Assembly: GCA_037447655.1 (NCBI GenBank) | Contig: JBBHKE010000519.1 | Location: forward strand, 62,001-126,000 | From: Zygnema cylindricum | Lineage: Eukaryota; Streptophyta; Zygnematophyceae; Zygnematales; Zygnemataceae | DNA length: 64,000 nucleotides | Direction of reading: 5' to 3' | In this document: piece by piece, positions 34,695-43,884 of the stretch | Position numbering within the stretch: the first letter of the stretch is position 1 | Layout of the letters: each line of letters begins with the position of its first letter | Position numbers and translations under genes: made by a program | Notes under the pieces: model-generated | The model's input: only the letters and a program-made list of their open reading frames with translations | The model's database searches: none | What the model was told of the DNA's origin: nothing

Positions 34695-35294
34695 CTCTAG
34701 GGTGCCCATATTCAATGGATTATACTTTTTTTATTGGGAAATAAGGATGGAGGGGGAAATTTTTGAGAAGCACCTATAGGGAATAATGTCCGGGCAAATT
34801 CAATGCCCACCTCCCACGAAGTTTGGAGGAACACGTCTTTCTGGCACCTACGTCACAACCGCTACGAAAACATCAGCCATCATCATGAACGATAACAAGG
34901 AAGGGGGGGGGGTTATCATGGAAGGAGAAAACGGAGGAGTCGCTTCTCGAGGGACTCCATTGTCAAGGAGGATACCGGCAACAACACCACCAGCAATGGT
35001 GACAAGGAGTTAGACCAAGCAGTCAGAATATGAAAATTGGAATTATAAAGACAAGGTTGCTAAGCTCTAAATTCTCAAAATGTAGTCAAGGGTATTGCCA
35101 TTCCCCTTATGCGTGTTAGCTCTTCCTCTCACATTTGGGTATCTCTTGTAAACAAATATAAGAGTGGGTCATTGCAGCAGCAACAACTAGCAAAAAATAA
35201 GATTTCAGCTAATACTTACAAGGGAGGAAGCATGAATGATTATTGCAATGACTTAGGAGCATTATTTGTACAACTAGAGAGCGCACGTGTAACA
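34680..35294 (+). pseudogene. Gag of element D, N-terminal part
   Basis: Copia Gag with the G-P-P-S-R-V-P motif near 34690, a stop in place of Trp after the E-K-H-L motif (34780), a Gln/Pro/Thr region, and the core with Y-K-G-G-S-M-N-D-Y-C-N-D-L near 35225. It is cut at the chromovirus insertion. Confidence 0.7.
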
Positions 35295-35768
35295 TGGTTA
35301 CACAAAAGTGTACAATATTGTTAGAGAAGAGGCTGTTGTGGTTGCGGTTATAGAGCAGCGCAGCTGCGACGCCAGAGAAGCGCAGCAGAGCAACGTATCA
35401 ACTTAGTAACATAGTATAGCAACACAACGTAGTATCATAGCAACGCCACAAAATATAGATAGAACTGCATAGTTCTATAAGGATAGTTTGGATAGATCTC
35501 GGTGGACCGTGAAGTCTACGTGTACATGTGCATAGTATTGGGTTGACTAGCAAATGAATAGTTTAAATAGTAAAGTAGACATAGTCAAGAGCAGACTCTT
35601 TGAGTTGACCTTCGCAGCGAGTTTTCAACTTGTAATCTTATTTCCGATTAATAAAGCTTGACCTTTATCTGTGAGTGCAGTGTGCTCTTGCTGCTGCTAC
35701 GGGGAGATCCTTGGAGTCCTTCCACTGTGCATTATTGTGTGTTGTGGGTTACCATTTTTCCTTTTACA
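35295..35768 (+). repeat. 5' LTR of the chromovirus
   Basis: Matches 51318-51792. Contains an AATAAAGC polyadenylation-like signal near 35650 and ends TTTTACA before the primer site. Confidence 0.85.
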
Positions 35769-35769
35769 T

Positions 35770-35782
35770 TGGTATCAAAGCC
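35770..35782 (+). other. Chromovirus primer binding site
   Basis: TGGTATCAAAGCC, 12 of 13 bases complementary to the 3' end of plant initiator-Met tRNA. Confidence 0.8.
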
Positions 35783-35802
35783 ATCCCTCGTGACTCGACA
35801 AC

Positions 35803-36640
35803 ATGGGAGAACACGACGTATCTACCTCGAAAATGTTAGCGCAAGTTTTTCGGGAGTTGGAAAACGTTAGATTACAGAATGCTCAATTGAGTAACACCGT
35901 CGCAACCTTGGAATCTCGTCTTGGTGAACGACCTCCTAGAGGCATGGAGAGAGACTTAAGGAGACCGAAGTTAATACTTCCCGATGAGTTTGACCCGGCC
36001 AGACACAAAAACCTTGATACGTGGCTATTCTCCGTTGCGAATTACCTCGAGAATTTCCCTAGCCTGTCGGATCGTGAGAAGATTCATTTTGCGGGTGGTC
36101 TTCTAAAAAGGGCACCGCGAGCATGGTGGAGGGCAATGGTGGAAAATGATGAAATACCGGCTGTGTGGACTCTTTTTATTCAACTCCTTTGTGACTCTTG
36201 GCAACCCGTTAACACAGTTAAGGCGGCAAGGGATAAGATCGCGATTTTGAAGCAACGTACCTTAGTATTGGAGTACACGCAATTGTTCTTGGAGTGCAAA
36301 GTTCAAATACCCTCGATGACGGAGGACGAAGCCGTGGATTGTTACGTTAAGGGGTTGAAGGCCTCCATTCGGAGGGATGTGGAGCAATGGCTTGCTCGGG
36401 AAAGTACAACTCCTAGTCTATCGGCCATTATTTAGTTTGCGGAACGGACCGATTCGGTGGACTTCACCTTACGTAGGCCCTATCATTATGGGTCGAGCAG
36501 CGGCGGAGGAGTCCAACGAGACGATGGTCCAACCCCCATGGAGCTCGAAGCAATCGATGAGGATAAGGAGGTGGTCGAAGATCACCAAAGCCAAGACCAA
36601 TGACCTGTCCCTCGAGGAGCTCCAACAGAGGAAGCAAAAC
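35803..36640 (+). pseudogene. Chromovirus Gag
   Basis: The first frame (35803-36435) carries the Ty3-type capsid region: F-D-P-A-R-H-K-N-L-D-T-W-L-F, A-W-W-R-A-M near 36120 and a Y-T-Q-L-F motif near 36280. A stop (TAG, likely from CAG before F-A-E-R-T-D-S) ends it. The P-M-E-L-E-A-I linker and a frame change follow before the zinc knuckle. Confidence 0.75.
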
Positions 36641-37288
36641 GGCTTATGCTTCCACTACGGTTCCCCAAACCATATGTCGCGAGAATGCCCAAAAAGGAGA
36701 GGTCTTAAGAAAGGCAAGCTTAACGTCATGAGGTTAGCTGGTGAGGGAGGAGATCCTTTAATATTTCAAGGTCGAATCAGAGTGAGCGCAGCTAGCTTCA
36801 TGGTGGACTTCGGCGCATCAGGGAACTTCATCAACGAGGTGATGGTGAAAAAGTTGAAACTTCCTCTCGTGGTGCTAACGGATCGTCAGTCGATGCAATT
36901 GGTCGACGGAAGTTCCCTATTCATTACTCATCGTACTCCGAGGTTACGCGTCGGAAATGGGAAGTTCCATTGGTTTGACACTCTTCATGTATTACCGCTT
37001 GGAGACCCGACGATCGATTGGAGAAGTGGCGACATGAGAGTCAGGAAAGGTGAAAAAGAGTTTGAGGTAAAGGTGGGAGCGGCTGGTAAGGAATTGGAAG
37101 AGGGACGATTGCTTTCGGCCTTACAGTTAAAGAGGGCACTTAGGAAGGGGGATACAATTGTTATGGCGGTCGTCCAACCTAAGGAGGAAAGAAATGAAGG
37201 GATTTCGGAAGAATGGAGTAATAAGGACCCTGACTTCGGCTCAAAAGAGAGTGACGACTCTAGAAAGACTTCTGTAGAGGCATCGTAA
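36377..37288 (+). pseudogene. Chromovirus nucleocapsid end and protease
   Basis: The knuckle reads C-F-H-Y-x4-H-x4-C near 36648: the second Cys is Tyr. The protease active site reads D-F-G-A-S (near 36810) instead of D-S-G-A-S. Both changes are single-base and should abolish function. A second protease landmark (L-H-V-L-P-L-G-x-P-x-I-D-W) lies near 36990. Confidence 0.7.
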
Positions 37289-38836
37289 GTCGTGACAAAC
37301 TTCTCGAGGAGTATATTGATCTCTTTCGCCCGATGCTCCCAGAAGGCTTACCTCCAAAGCCCGAAGTAGACCATACGATAGAGCTTGTTCTCAGATGGGT
37401 ACCTCGGCAAATCGGATGTACAAGATGAGCTACACCAAATTAGATGAACTCAAAAAGCAACTTGCGGAGTTGGTCGAAGCCGGAGCAATCGAACCGAGCA
37501 AGTCACCGTATGGAGCCTCCGTCCTTTTCGTAAATATGAAGGATGGAGGTTTTCGTATGTGTGTGGATTATCGAGCGCTAAACAAGTTAACGGTGAAAAA
37601 CGCGTAACCTTTATCGAGGATAAACGAACTGTTGGATCGACTACGAGGTGCTAAATATTTTTTGAAGATAGACTTGCGAAGTGGCTAACACCAAATCAGA
37701 ATTGCCGAGGAAGATGTGGAAAAGACAGCATTTAAAACTCGGTACGGTCATTTCCAATTTCGGGTTATGCCGTTTGGATTGACCAACGCACTGGCAACCT
37801 TTATGCATTTGATGAATTCCATCTTTCGGCAATATTTGGACGCCTTCGTAATTGTCTTCTTGGACGACATCTTGGTGTATAGCTAACGTTGGAGGATCAT
37901 GTGGAGCATCTGCATACGGTCTTACAAGTCCTTCTGGAGAACAAGTTTTACGCGAAAAGGAGTAAATGCAACTTCTTGAAAGAGAAAATTGAGTTTTTGG
38001 GTCATGTGGTGAGCCAGGATGGAATCGCAATGGATCCCAACAAAACTAGGGCAGTAAAGGAGTGGCCGCAACCGAGGAACATTGTAAAGTTACCAAGCTT
38101 TCTTGGATTATGCTCCTACTATCACCATTTTGTCGAAGGTTTTGCAAAAATTGCTGCACCACTGACAGAATTACTTAAGAATGACGTGCCCTATGAGTGG
38201 AAAACGCCGCAACGGGCAGCCTTTAAAACGCTAAAAGAGCGGTTGGTTACCGCCCCTGTGTTAGCTGTTCTCAACCCAGAATTACCTTGGACGATAATCA
38301 CCGACGCTAGCGATATGGCTATTAGAGCGATCCTTATGCAAGATCAAGGAAAAGGCCTTCAACCCATTGCCTATGACAGTCAAAAACTAGAGGTAGTGGA
38401 GCTTAACTGGGCCACCCATGGAAAAGAGACTATCGCCATTATTAATGCGTAGGAGGTTTGGAAATGTTACGTTCAAGGGAAGCGGATCACGGTCATCCCT
38501 GATCACCACACCCTACAGTATCTTCAGACACAGCTGAAGTTATCAAAGAAACAGGTGCCATGGATGATGTTTCTTCAAATCTTCGGGCCAGAACTAGCTA
38601 TTGAGTATAGACCGCGCAAGACGAACCGGACGGATGCGCTATCGAGAAGACCCGGAGTAGCTGCGCCAGTGACAGAGCAACAATCAGAAGCATTGCAAGA
38701 TGGGAACGTAAACTCTGTGAAGAAGGACACCGCAGCGTCGGACAAGCGCAAGATCGGAGACTTAGCACGGTGTGTCGAGCTCATGGCTGTGATGCTTCAT
38801 GCAAGAAGAATAATATATAAATTTGGCGACAAATAA
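37289..38836 (+). pseudogene. Chromovirus reverse transcriptase and RNase H
   Basis: Frames at 37395-37607, 37610-37884, 37889-38452 and 38555-38792 cover [30 protein letters not shown] and the catalytic F-L-D-D-I-L-V-Y-S (about 37860). K-I-E-F-L-G-H-V-V-S, the RNase H (I-T-D-A-S-D near 38300) and D-A-L-S-R-R-P near 38630 follow. Stops at 37605, 37687 and 38450 and a frameshift near 37885 break it. The frame after 38792 belongs to the inserted element. Confidence 0.85.
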
Positions 38837-38984
38837 CATTCCACGTGTAGAATTCCATACGTCGGAATACAATGATCATCCTGACAACATTAGTGTGGAC
38901 ATATAAATGATAAAAACAATGAAAAGACATAAAAGTTACCCACCCCGTCCCAATGTTGGGACCGTCGGGTTCACTCTTGAATCA
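38793..38984 (-). repeat. Probable 3' LTR of the methyltransferase element
   Basis: Starts TGATTCAAGAG right after a purine run (38985-39000) and ends TTGCATGAAGCA, 192 bp. No equal copy is seen near 48073, which starts TGTCATGCACG. Confidence 0.5.
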
Positions 38985-39029
38985 TTCCCCCCCCTTCTTA
39001 GGTCCTTGTCCTAAGAAGCCATAAAGACC

Positions 39030-39197
39030 GAAGCTCAAACCCCCATTTCACACTCCCCACAAAACCAAGGTCGGCCAAGTTGGTCCCGACCTGCCCAATT
39101 CGTAGGCAAGCAAGAAAAATGCCAAGCTCGATTGCATGCCTTACATAATAAAATGTCTGTAGTTTCCTAACCAGGGGCACACAAGGGAGAATTAGAA
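39030..39197 (-). pseudogene. PHD finger of the methyltransferase element
   Basis: On the minus strand L-L-C-K-A-C-N-R-A-W-H-F-S-C-L is followed after 19 residues by W-F-C-G-E-C: Cys pair, His, Cys and final Cys pair of a PHD finger. The first Cys pair is probably C-S-N-S-P-L-C just upstream, with an in-frame stop between. PHD fingers read histone tails, so in a retroelement this could guide integration or chromatin contact. It lies directly after the integrase tail. The stop makes this copy defective. Confidence 0.65.
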
Positions 39198-39430
39198 CAA
39201 ATGGGAGGAGAGGGGAAATAAGTGAAATGTAATGTTGGCTCGTCCTCGAGCCCTCGAAGGTGGCAAGGAGCCACATTAATTTGATTATCTTTAACTCTCT
39301 TGCCGTCAGCTCCTTTAGGGGAAACCTCAACCACCTTCAAAATAATCCGGCTTGCAGAAATATCCAAAGTATCATTTTTCTGCCGCATCCGATAAACAAA
39401 ATCCCCGAGCTGAAAACGTCGTTGATTCGT
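39198..39430 (-). pseudogene. Integrase C-terminal tail fused to RT start
   Basis: Q-R-R-F-Q-L-G-D-F-V-Y, T-L-D-I-S-A-S-R-I-I-L and N-V-A-P-C-H-L form the conserved tail after the integrase core of this Ty3 group. Relic F has the same tail at 6780-6870. Here it follows G-T-P-F-R-I-D-L-V-D-E of reverse transcriptase within a few bases, so everything in between is deleted. Confidence 0.75.
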
Positions 39431-39806
39431 CCACCAAGTCAATCCTAAATGGTGTGCCCTTGTAAATTCCAACATCTGTATCAGCCCATGAAAACACATC
39501 CCGATCCCTTGCCAATAGGTCCACAATTTTAGACTTTTGGCTCTCTTCTAACTATTCCCCAATAATCCAATCCATCTTCCCCGGTTCCACAGCTGCAAAA
39601 CTCTCCGGTGGCCTCGTCCACTGGGACGGATCAAACTCGTCCCCCTCTAACCCCTTTGCTCTATCTCTTTCTTGTAACACCCTACTAGACACCCACACAA
39701 CATCCTCTACCCTATAAACTTGCTTCCCTATTTCTTTTGGTCCCTCCCCCCGGGTTTTCTGTTGTTGGATTTTTTTGATGAATTTTTCTATCTCTCCCCC
39801 CCCCAA
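39431..39806 (-). pseudogene. Linker and N-terminal start of reverse transcriptase
   Basis: After a frame change in a run of eight G the polyprotein continues as a basic linker (E-K-F-I-K-K-I-Q-Q-Q). After a stop at 39552 it enters D-L-L-A-R-D-R-D-V-F-S-W-A-D and V-G-I-Y-K-G-T-P-F-R-I, the usual entry to Ty3 reverse transcriptase. The palm motifs are absent. Confidence 0.7.
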
Positions 39807-41031
39807 GCGCTAGTGTGACCTGCATAGCCAGGCGAGCTGGAGCTTGTAAAAATGAAGCGCGATGCTGGTGAGAATGCAAGGGACCATAAGATAGTGAAAG
39901 TCCAACTAACCACCGTAATGCATGTAAATCTATAGCTTGACCAATCAAACGGCAACGGGTGTGAAGGGAGATGCTAAGAGCAGCGGTAGTATTGGTGCGA
40001 AAATCCATGGCTCGTTCTCGTTCATTGATGTTAGGCACATCCCATTTCTGTGTATTGGTGTCAAAGATCATGCCAGGGGAACCTAAGCGATAAGCATGGC
40101 TCCGGGGAAAAGAAACAAGAGTGGGGAGTGCGCCTCTCGGCTGACCGGATTTGTTGCAGTCATAAAATGGTTGTCGAGGTGTAGACGTGACAGGAGTAGC
40201 TGTACGGCCTTTGTCCAAAATCTGATCAACGGTGAGGTTTGGAGGACGCTTTTGTAATCCCACGGCTGCTTTCAACAGTGAAAGAGGAGCAAGATTGGTC
40301 GAATACGAGCGAAGACGATAAGCATGAGACCCCATCTGAGCTGCATCAAACACCAAAGGCTCCCCTAAATAGTGAATTGTCTCTTGCCAAGCAGTAACTA
40401 CCTTACTACGTTGATCCGCACCAGGAAAGACATTCTCCAACAAATATCCCAACGGTTTGTGCTGATGTAGTTGCAAAAGATTGAGAATAAAAACCATTTG
40501 ATAGAATAAACGACTCCGACTGTCACAATTTCCCCTTCCCTTCCCTGCCTGAGAATACCCCTGACAAGGCCAGCCGGCTATCACTAAATCTACCCCCCCC
40601 AAATCTCGGATGTGTTGCGAGGTAATCAAGTCAACATTTTGTGGGAGTCGATGATGAGATTGTGAAATAGCAGAAACAGGTAATTGGAGAGGGTACAATC
40701 GGTGAAGCTCTAATAGTCGAAATTCGCTCGCTGCCCGAGCTGAAGATGAAATTTCCACGGCCCAATAACTTCTAATCTGGTGGCCGTTCATCAATAAAGC
40801 TTCTAAATCCGTACTGATGCCAGAAAATAAGGAGACCACTGTTAACCCTGCCGGCTCCGGTGTCAATTCAACCACTTTCCGAGGAAGTGGCTTCAAAATT
40901 TGGCCCTGAATAAAATGTTGAAATTCGGTCCCTCTTTTACATTCTTTTGTCGTAGAAGGCAATGTCTCCTCATCTATCAAAACCTTGAACACTTTTTCGT
41001 GACTTCGTCTCAAAGAAGCCGCTACCTCCAA
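39712..41031 (-). CDS. Retroelement C5 cytosine DNA methyltransferase
   Basis: Transfers a methyl group from S-adenosylmethionine to cytosine C5 in DNA. The 439-residue frame has motif I V-V-S-L-F-S-G (65-71), motif IV G-W-P-C-Q-G-Y-S with catalytic Cys156, motif VI L-L-E-N-V (197-201), motif VIII R-L-R (239-241), motif IX R-G-A-L-P-T-L (299-305) and motif X L-I-G-Q-A (362-366). The order is the ordinary one, so it is not the circularly permuted plant DRM type; it looks closest to Dnmt3-like enzymes. No stop interrupts the catalytic motifs. It follows protease in the same frame after one TAG and precedes reverse transcriptase, so it was probably part of the Pol polyprotein. Whether it is active cannot be told. 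Confidence 0.85.
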   Translation of the reverse strand: MEVAASLRRSHEKVFKVLIDEETLPSTTKECKRGTEFQHFIQGQILKPLPRKVVELTPEPAGLTVVSLFSGISTDLEALLMNGHQIRSYWAVEISSSARAASEFRLLELHRLYPLQLPVSAISQSHHRLPQNVDLITSQHIRDLGGVDLVIAGWPCQGYSQAGKGRGNCDSRSRLFYQMVFILNLLQLHQHKPLGYLLENVFPGADQRSKVVTAWQETIHYLGEPLVFDAAQMGSHAYRLRSYSTNLAPLSLLKAAVGLQKRPPNLTVDQILDKGRTATPVTSTPRQPFYDCNKSGQPRGALPTLVSFPRSHAYRLGSPGMIFDTNTQKWDVPNINERERAMDFRTNTTAALSISLHTRCRLIGQAIDLHALRWLVGLSLSYGPLHSHQHRASFLQAPARLAMQVTLALGGGRDRKIHQKNPTTENPGGGTKRNREASL

Positions 41032-41076
41032 TCTCCGTTTGTGGGATTCCTCCCACTCAGCGGAGATCGGGAATTG

Positions 41077-41363
41077 CTATACAAGCGGTGCAATGTCGGT
41101 AGATTCATCCTCCGATTCCACATAAAATTTAGAAGAATGAATTGAGGACACATTGCTAGTGTAAACGGGGTAGCAGCCTGCTGCTACCTCTTGGGAATGG
41201 TGACGTCCCCACAAGGTGAGAGGGACAAAAACTCGGCGAGCCGGTGAAGTTGGCAAATCCCGAATGCAGATTTGTTCGCTCCAAAAATCTACCATGGCTC
41301 CCAATCGGGTCCAAGTGTGTGTTCCCAATAAAATTTCAAACTGGTTGCCCTCGACCACGAGGA
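41077..41363 (-). pseudogene. Protease, C-terminal half
   Basis: V-V-E-G-N-Q-F-E-I-L-L-G-T-H-T-W-T is the second conserved block of a retropepsin (the I-L-G region). It continues the first half that ends at 41998; the two are separated by an insertion. A TAG near 41078 separates it from the methyltransferase frame. Confidence 0.7.
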
Positions 41364-41998
41364 AAGGAAGGGGAAATTGTGACAGTCGGAGTCGTTTATT
41401 CTATCAAATGGTTTTTATTCTCAATCTTTTGCAACTAACCGCGAGCTTTAATATCATCAAGCTCGGTGGGCTATGCTAACAACTTTAAACAAAAGAAAGT
41501 CAACCATAACCCTAATCCTGGGAATTAACAAATCAAATCAAAATGGAAATAATTTAGACTGCCATAACATTTATGACAGTGATCTCTGCAGACTTAACAA
41601 TATTGCCTCCTACCCTACTCAAACAGCAGCCATTCACCACAATACATAAACATATTCCAAATAATTAAGCACAAAATAAGTAACATTCAAGCGTCCCCAA
41701 ATGCTAACTTAATAAGGGTTTTGACCCACCCAGAGGAGCAAACTGAGGCCACGGAAAAACTCCCGTGATCAGACTCCAAAGATCCCGAAACCCCACGGAT
41801 CCCTCCCAATCAGTGATCCGTCCAACTCCCTCCTTTAGAATCCCAAGGACTATTGCAATCAAAAAGCCCCAAGTATCCTGGTTGCCAAACAAGACACAAA
41901 TTGACTAACTGGAAGGCAACTCCAACATGATCCAAAGATGGCAAAAGGGAGGCTGGCAAAATAGCTCTTTTCTGGTGAGTTCAGGTTTTGGAAGGCGA
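41364..41998 (-). repeat. Composite insertion in protease: 564-bp copy of the 5' region plus inverted methyltransferase fragment
   Basis: 41435-41998 equals 46833-47396 (564 bp, two differences, no gap). 41361-41437 is an inverted copy of about 76 bp from inside the methyltransferase (40467-40543). Junctions share CGCCTTCC, CTA and CCTTCC. Without the insertion, protease reads on in frame. Confidence 0.85.
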
Positions 41999-43785
41999 AT
42001 AGAAATCTTCTGACCTGCATCATCCCCAAATTCGATGTCCATGCCCTTCACCATACCAAAAACTGGTTGATTACCACTACTAACTGTACTTAGGCACACC
42101 TTGCTTGGGAATACTTTCGGCCTGCAATTGGGTGGTAACTTCTCCAAAGCACTAGTAGATATAAGGTTAGAAAGGGCACCAGTATCAACCACTGTTTGGA
42201 GAAAACCACCATAACTATTGATCTTAAAGTTTCCAGTAGAATTTCCAATATATGCAACGGCTAAAGAGGAGTAATCCCTATCGGCGATTGGCACCTTTGC
42301 CGAGCTACCGAAACTGGAATCGGAAGATGAAATGGGTGCTCCAAAGGCATCTGTGGATGTCACCCTGCCGGTGATCTTAGATCTTAATGCCGAAATGAGT
42401 TCCTCATCCGAAATTTGGTGGGAGTTAGCCAAAGTGCGAACTAACTCTATACAGTGTGGGATGAGAAGATCCACCAACATGGCGGAGGGCCGAGAAGGTG
42501 GGACAGGCGGATTCGATACCGAAGTATGATGAGATTCCACCTTAATGGTGAGAGGAGAAGTAGAGGATTTGTCCGATTTGTCTTCTGTTGTGTCTGGTGG
42601 GACTGGATCAGAGGTTGGATCAACAGAAGGGGTCATCTTTGGTAGAGGTGGTGGGGGAGAATCGGCCTTAACCCCCAAACCGACTTTCGTCTTCAAAAGG
42701 ACTTGCCGAGGGGTAAAAGAAAGAATGTCAGATTGCCCCTTCCTCTCATGATCAATGGGTTTCGCCGGTAACTTGTCTTTCCTTTGATCCTCAGTGGTTT
42801 TTCGTAATTGTCTCCTACTCTCTCCAATGCCAACATTAAACAAAATCGGATCACCTGTAAACAATCCACTCATCCGAGAGTGGTCTGAACTCTCCCATCC
42901 TTCCGGATCCTCCTCTGAATCTGAATCTTCTGTCTGTAAAGCTGCCATTTGCTGAGTTAGGTAAGCCAACCGTGCCTCTTTCTCTAATTTCTTGGTCGAC
43001 TTTGAAGAAGAAGCACCTTTGCTTGCGTTCTCTCTCATCAATAAATAAAGTTTGAGTTTAACTTCCGACAACTCTTGCTGTAATTTTGTTTCATAAGCTG
43101 TTGGTTTTCCGAATTGTGCCCCCCAAACCGGATCGGGTTCATTCCTCTCCCCCTCGGGTTGAAATGTCCCACGAGGAAGATAAATCTGACAAAATGTCGG
43201 AATACTCATAAATGCCTTCCCGGTAGCAGGATTAGTTTTCACATATTTAAGCAATTCTTTCGGAATCCCGTGTTTCCGAAAACATTGAGCCGTCGTATGG
43301 CTCTGATATCCACACGCCTCGCATGTCGTGTTGGGAGTAGAGAACTTTGCCCGCAAATCATCAGGAATGTTCCGATGGTCCAACTGAGGAAGCTTAATTC
43401 GATGAATTCTCTGAAATTCCACCTGCTGTGCATCTGATGTATCACCTCTTTTCCTGTGATCTCGACCTCCACCATCCTTTCCGTTTTTCTGATCACCAAT
43501 TCCACGTGCCACATTCTGAACATCTCGTTCGTTGTCAATCTTTGCCCTCTTTGCTGCTAACTCAACTGATAAAGGTCTCGGACATTTTTGCCACCCATGT
43601 CCAACTTGTCCACAATTGTTGCATGAGAATAAGATTTGTCTATCCGCTCCGTGAGCTTGCGGATTCGGTTCAGCCACTCCTTTCCCCTTCATTGCTCGAG
43701 ATACGGCAGCATTTAATTCAACAATGGTGACAAAAGGAGTGTTGGATCCAGCAAATGCTTCCTCTTTTCGAACTTTCCTAGTCAT
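41999..43785 (-). pseudogene. Nucleocapsid with two zinc knuckles and protease, N-terminal half
   Basis: C-N-N-C-G-Q-V-G-H-G-W-Q-K-C near 43600 and C-E-A-C-G-Y-Q-S-H-T-T-A-Q-C near 43290 are two CCHC knuckles for RNA binding. A Pro/Ser linker and the retropepsin active site V-V-D-T-G-A (near 42190) follow. This frame is open for 626 codons to 41905, but the last 31 residues come from the inserted copy. One in-frame stop separates it from the capsid frame upstream. Confidence 0.8.
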
Positions 43786-43884
43786 GGTCCTCTCTTGAGC
43801 TTCTCGATCTGCAAAATGATCATGGTATTTTTGAGCAACGGTAGCAAGATCAAAAGCAGTGATAGGATGTCCATTGAGAGCCTT

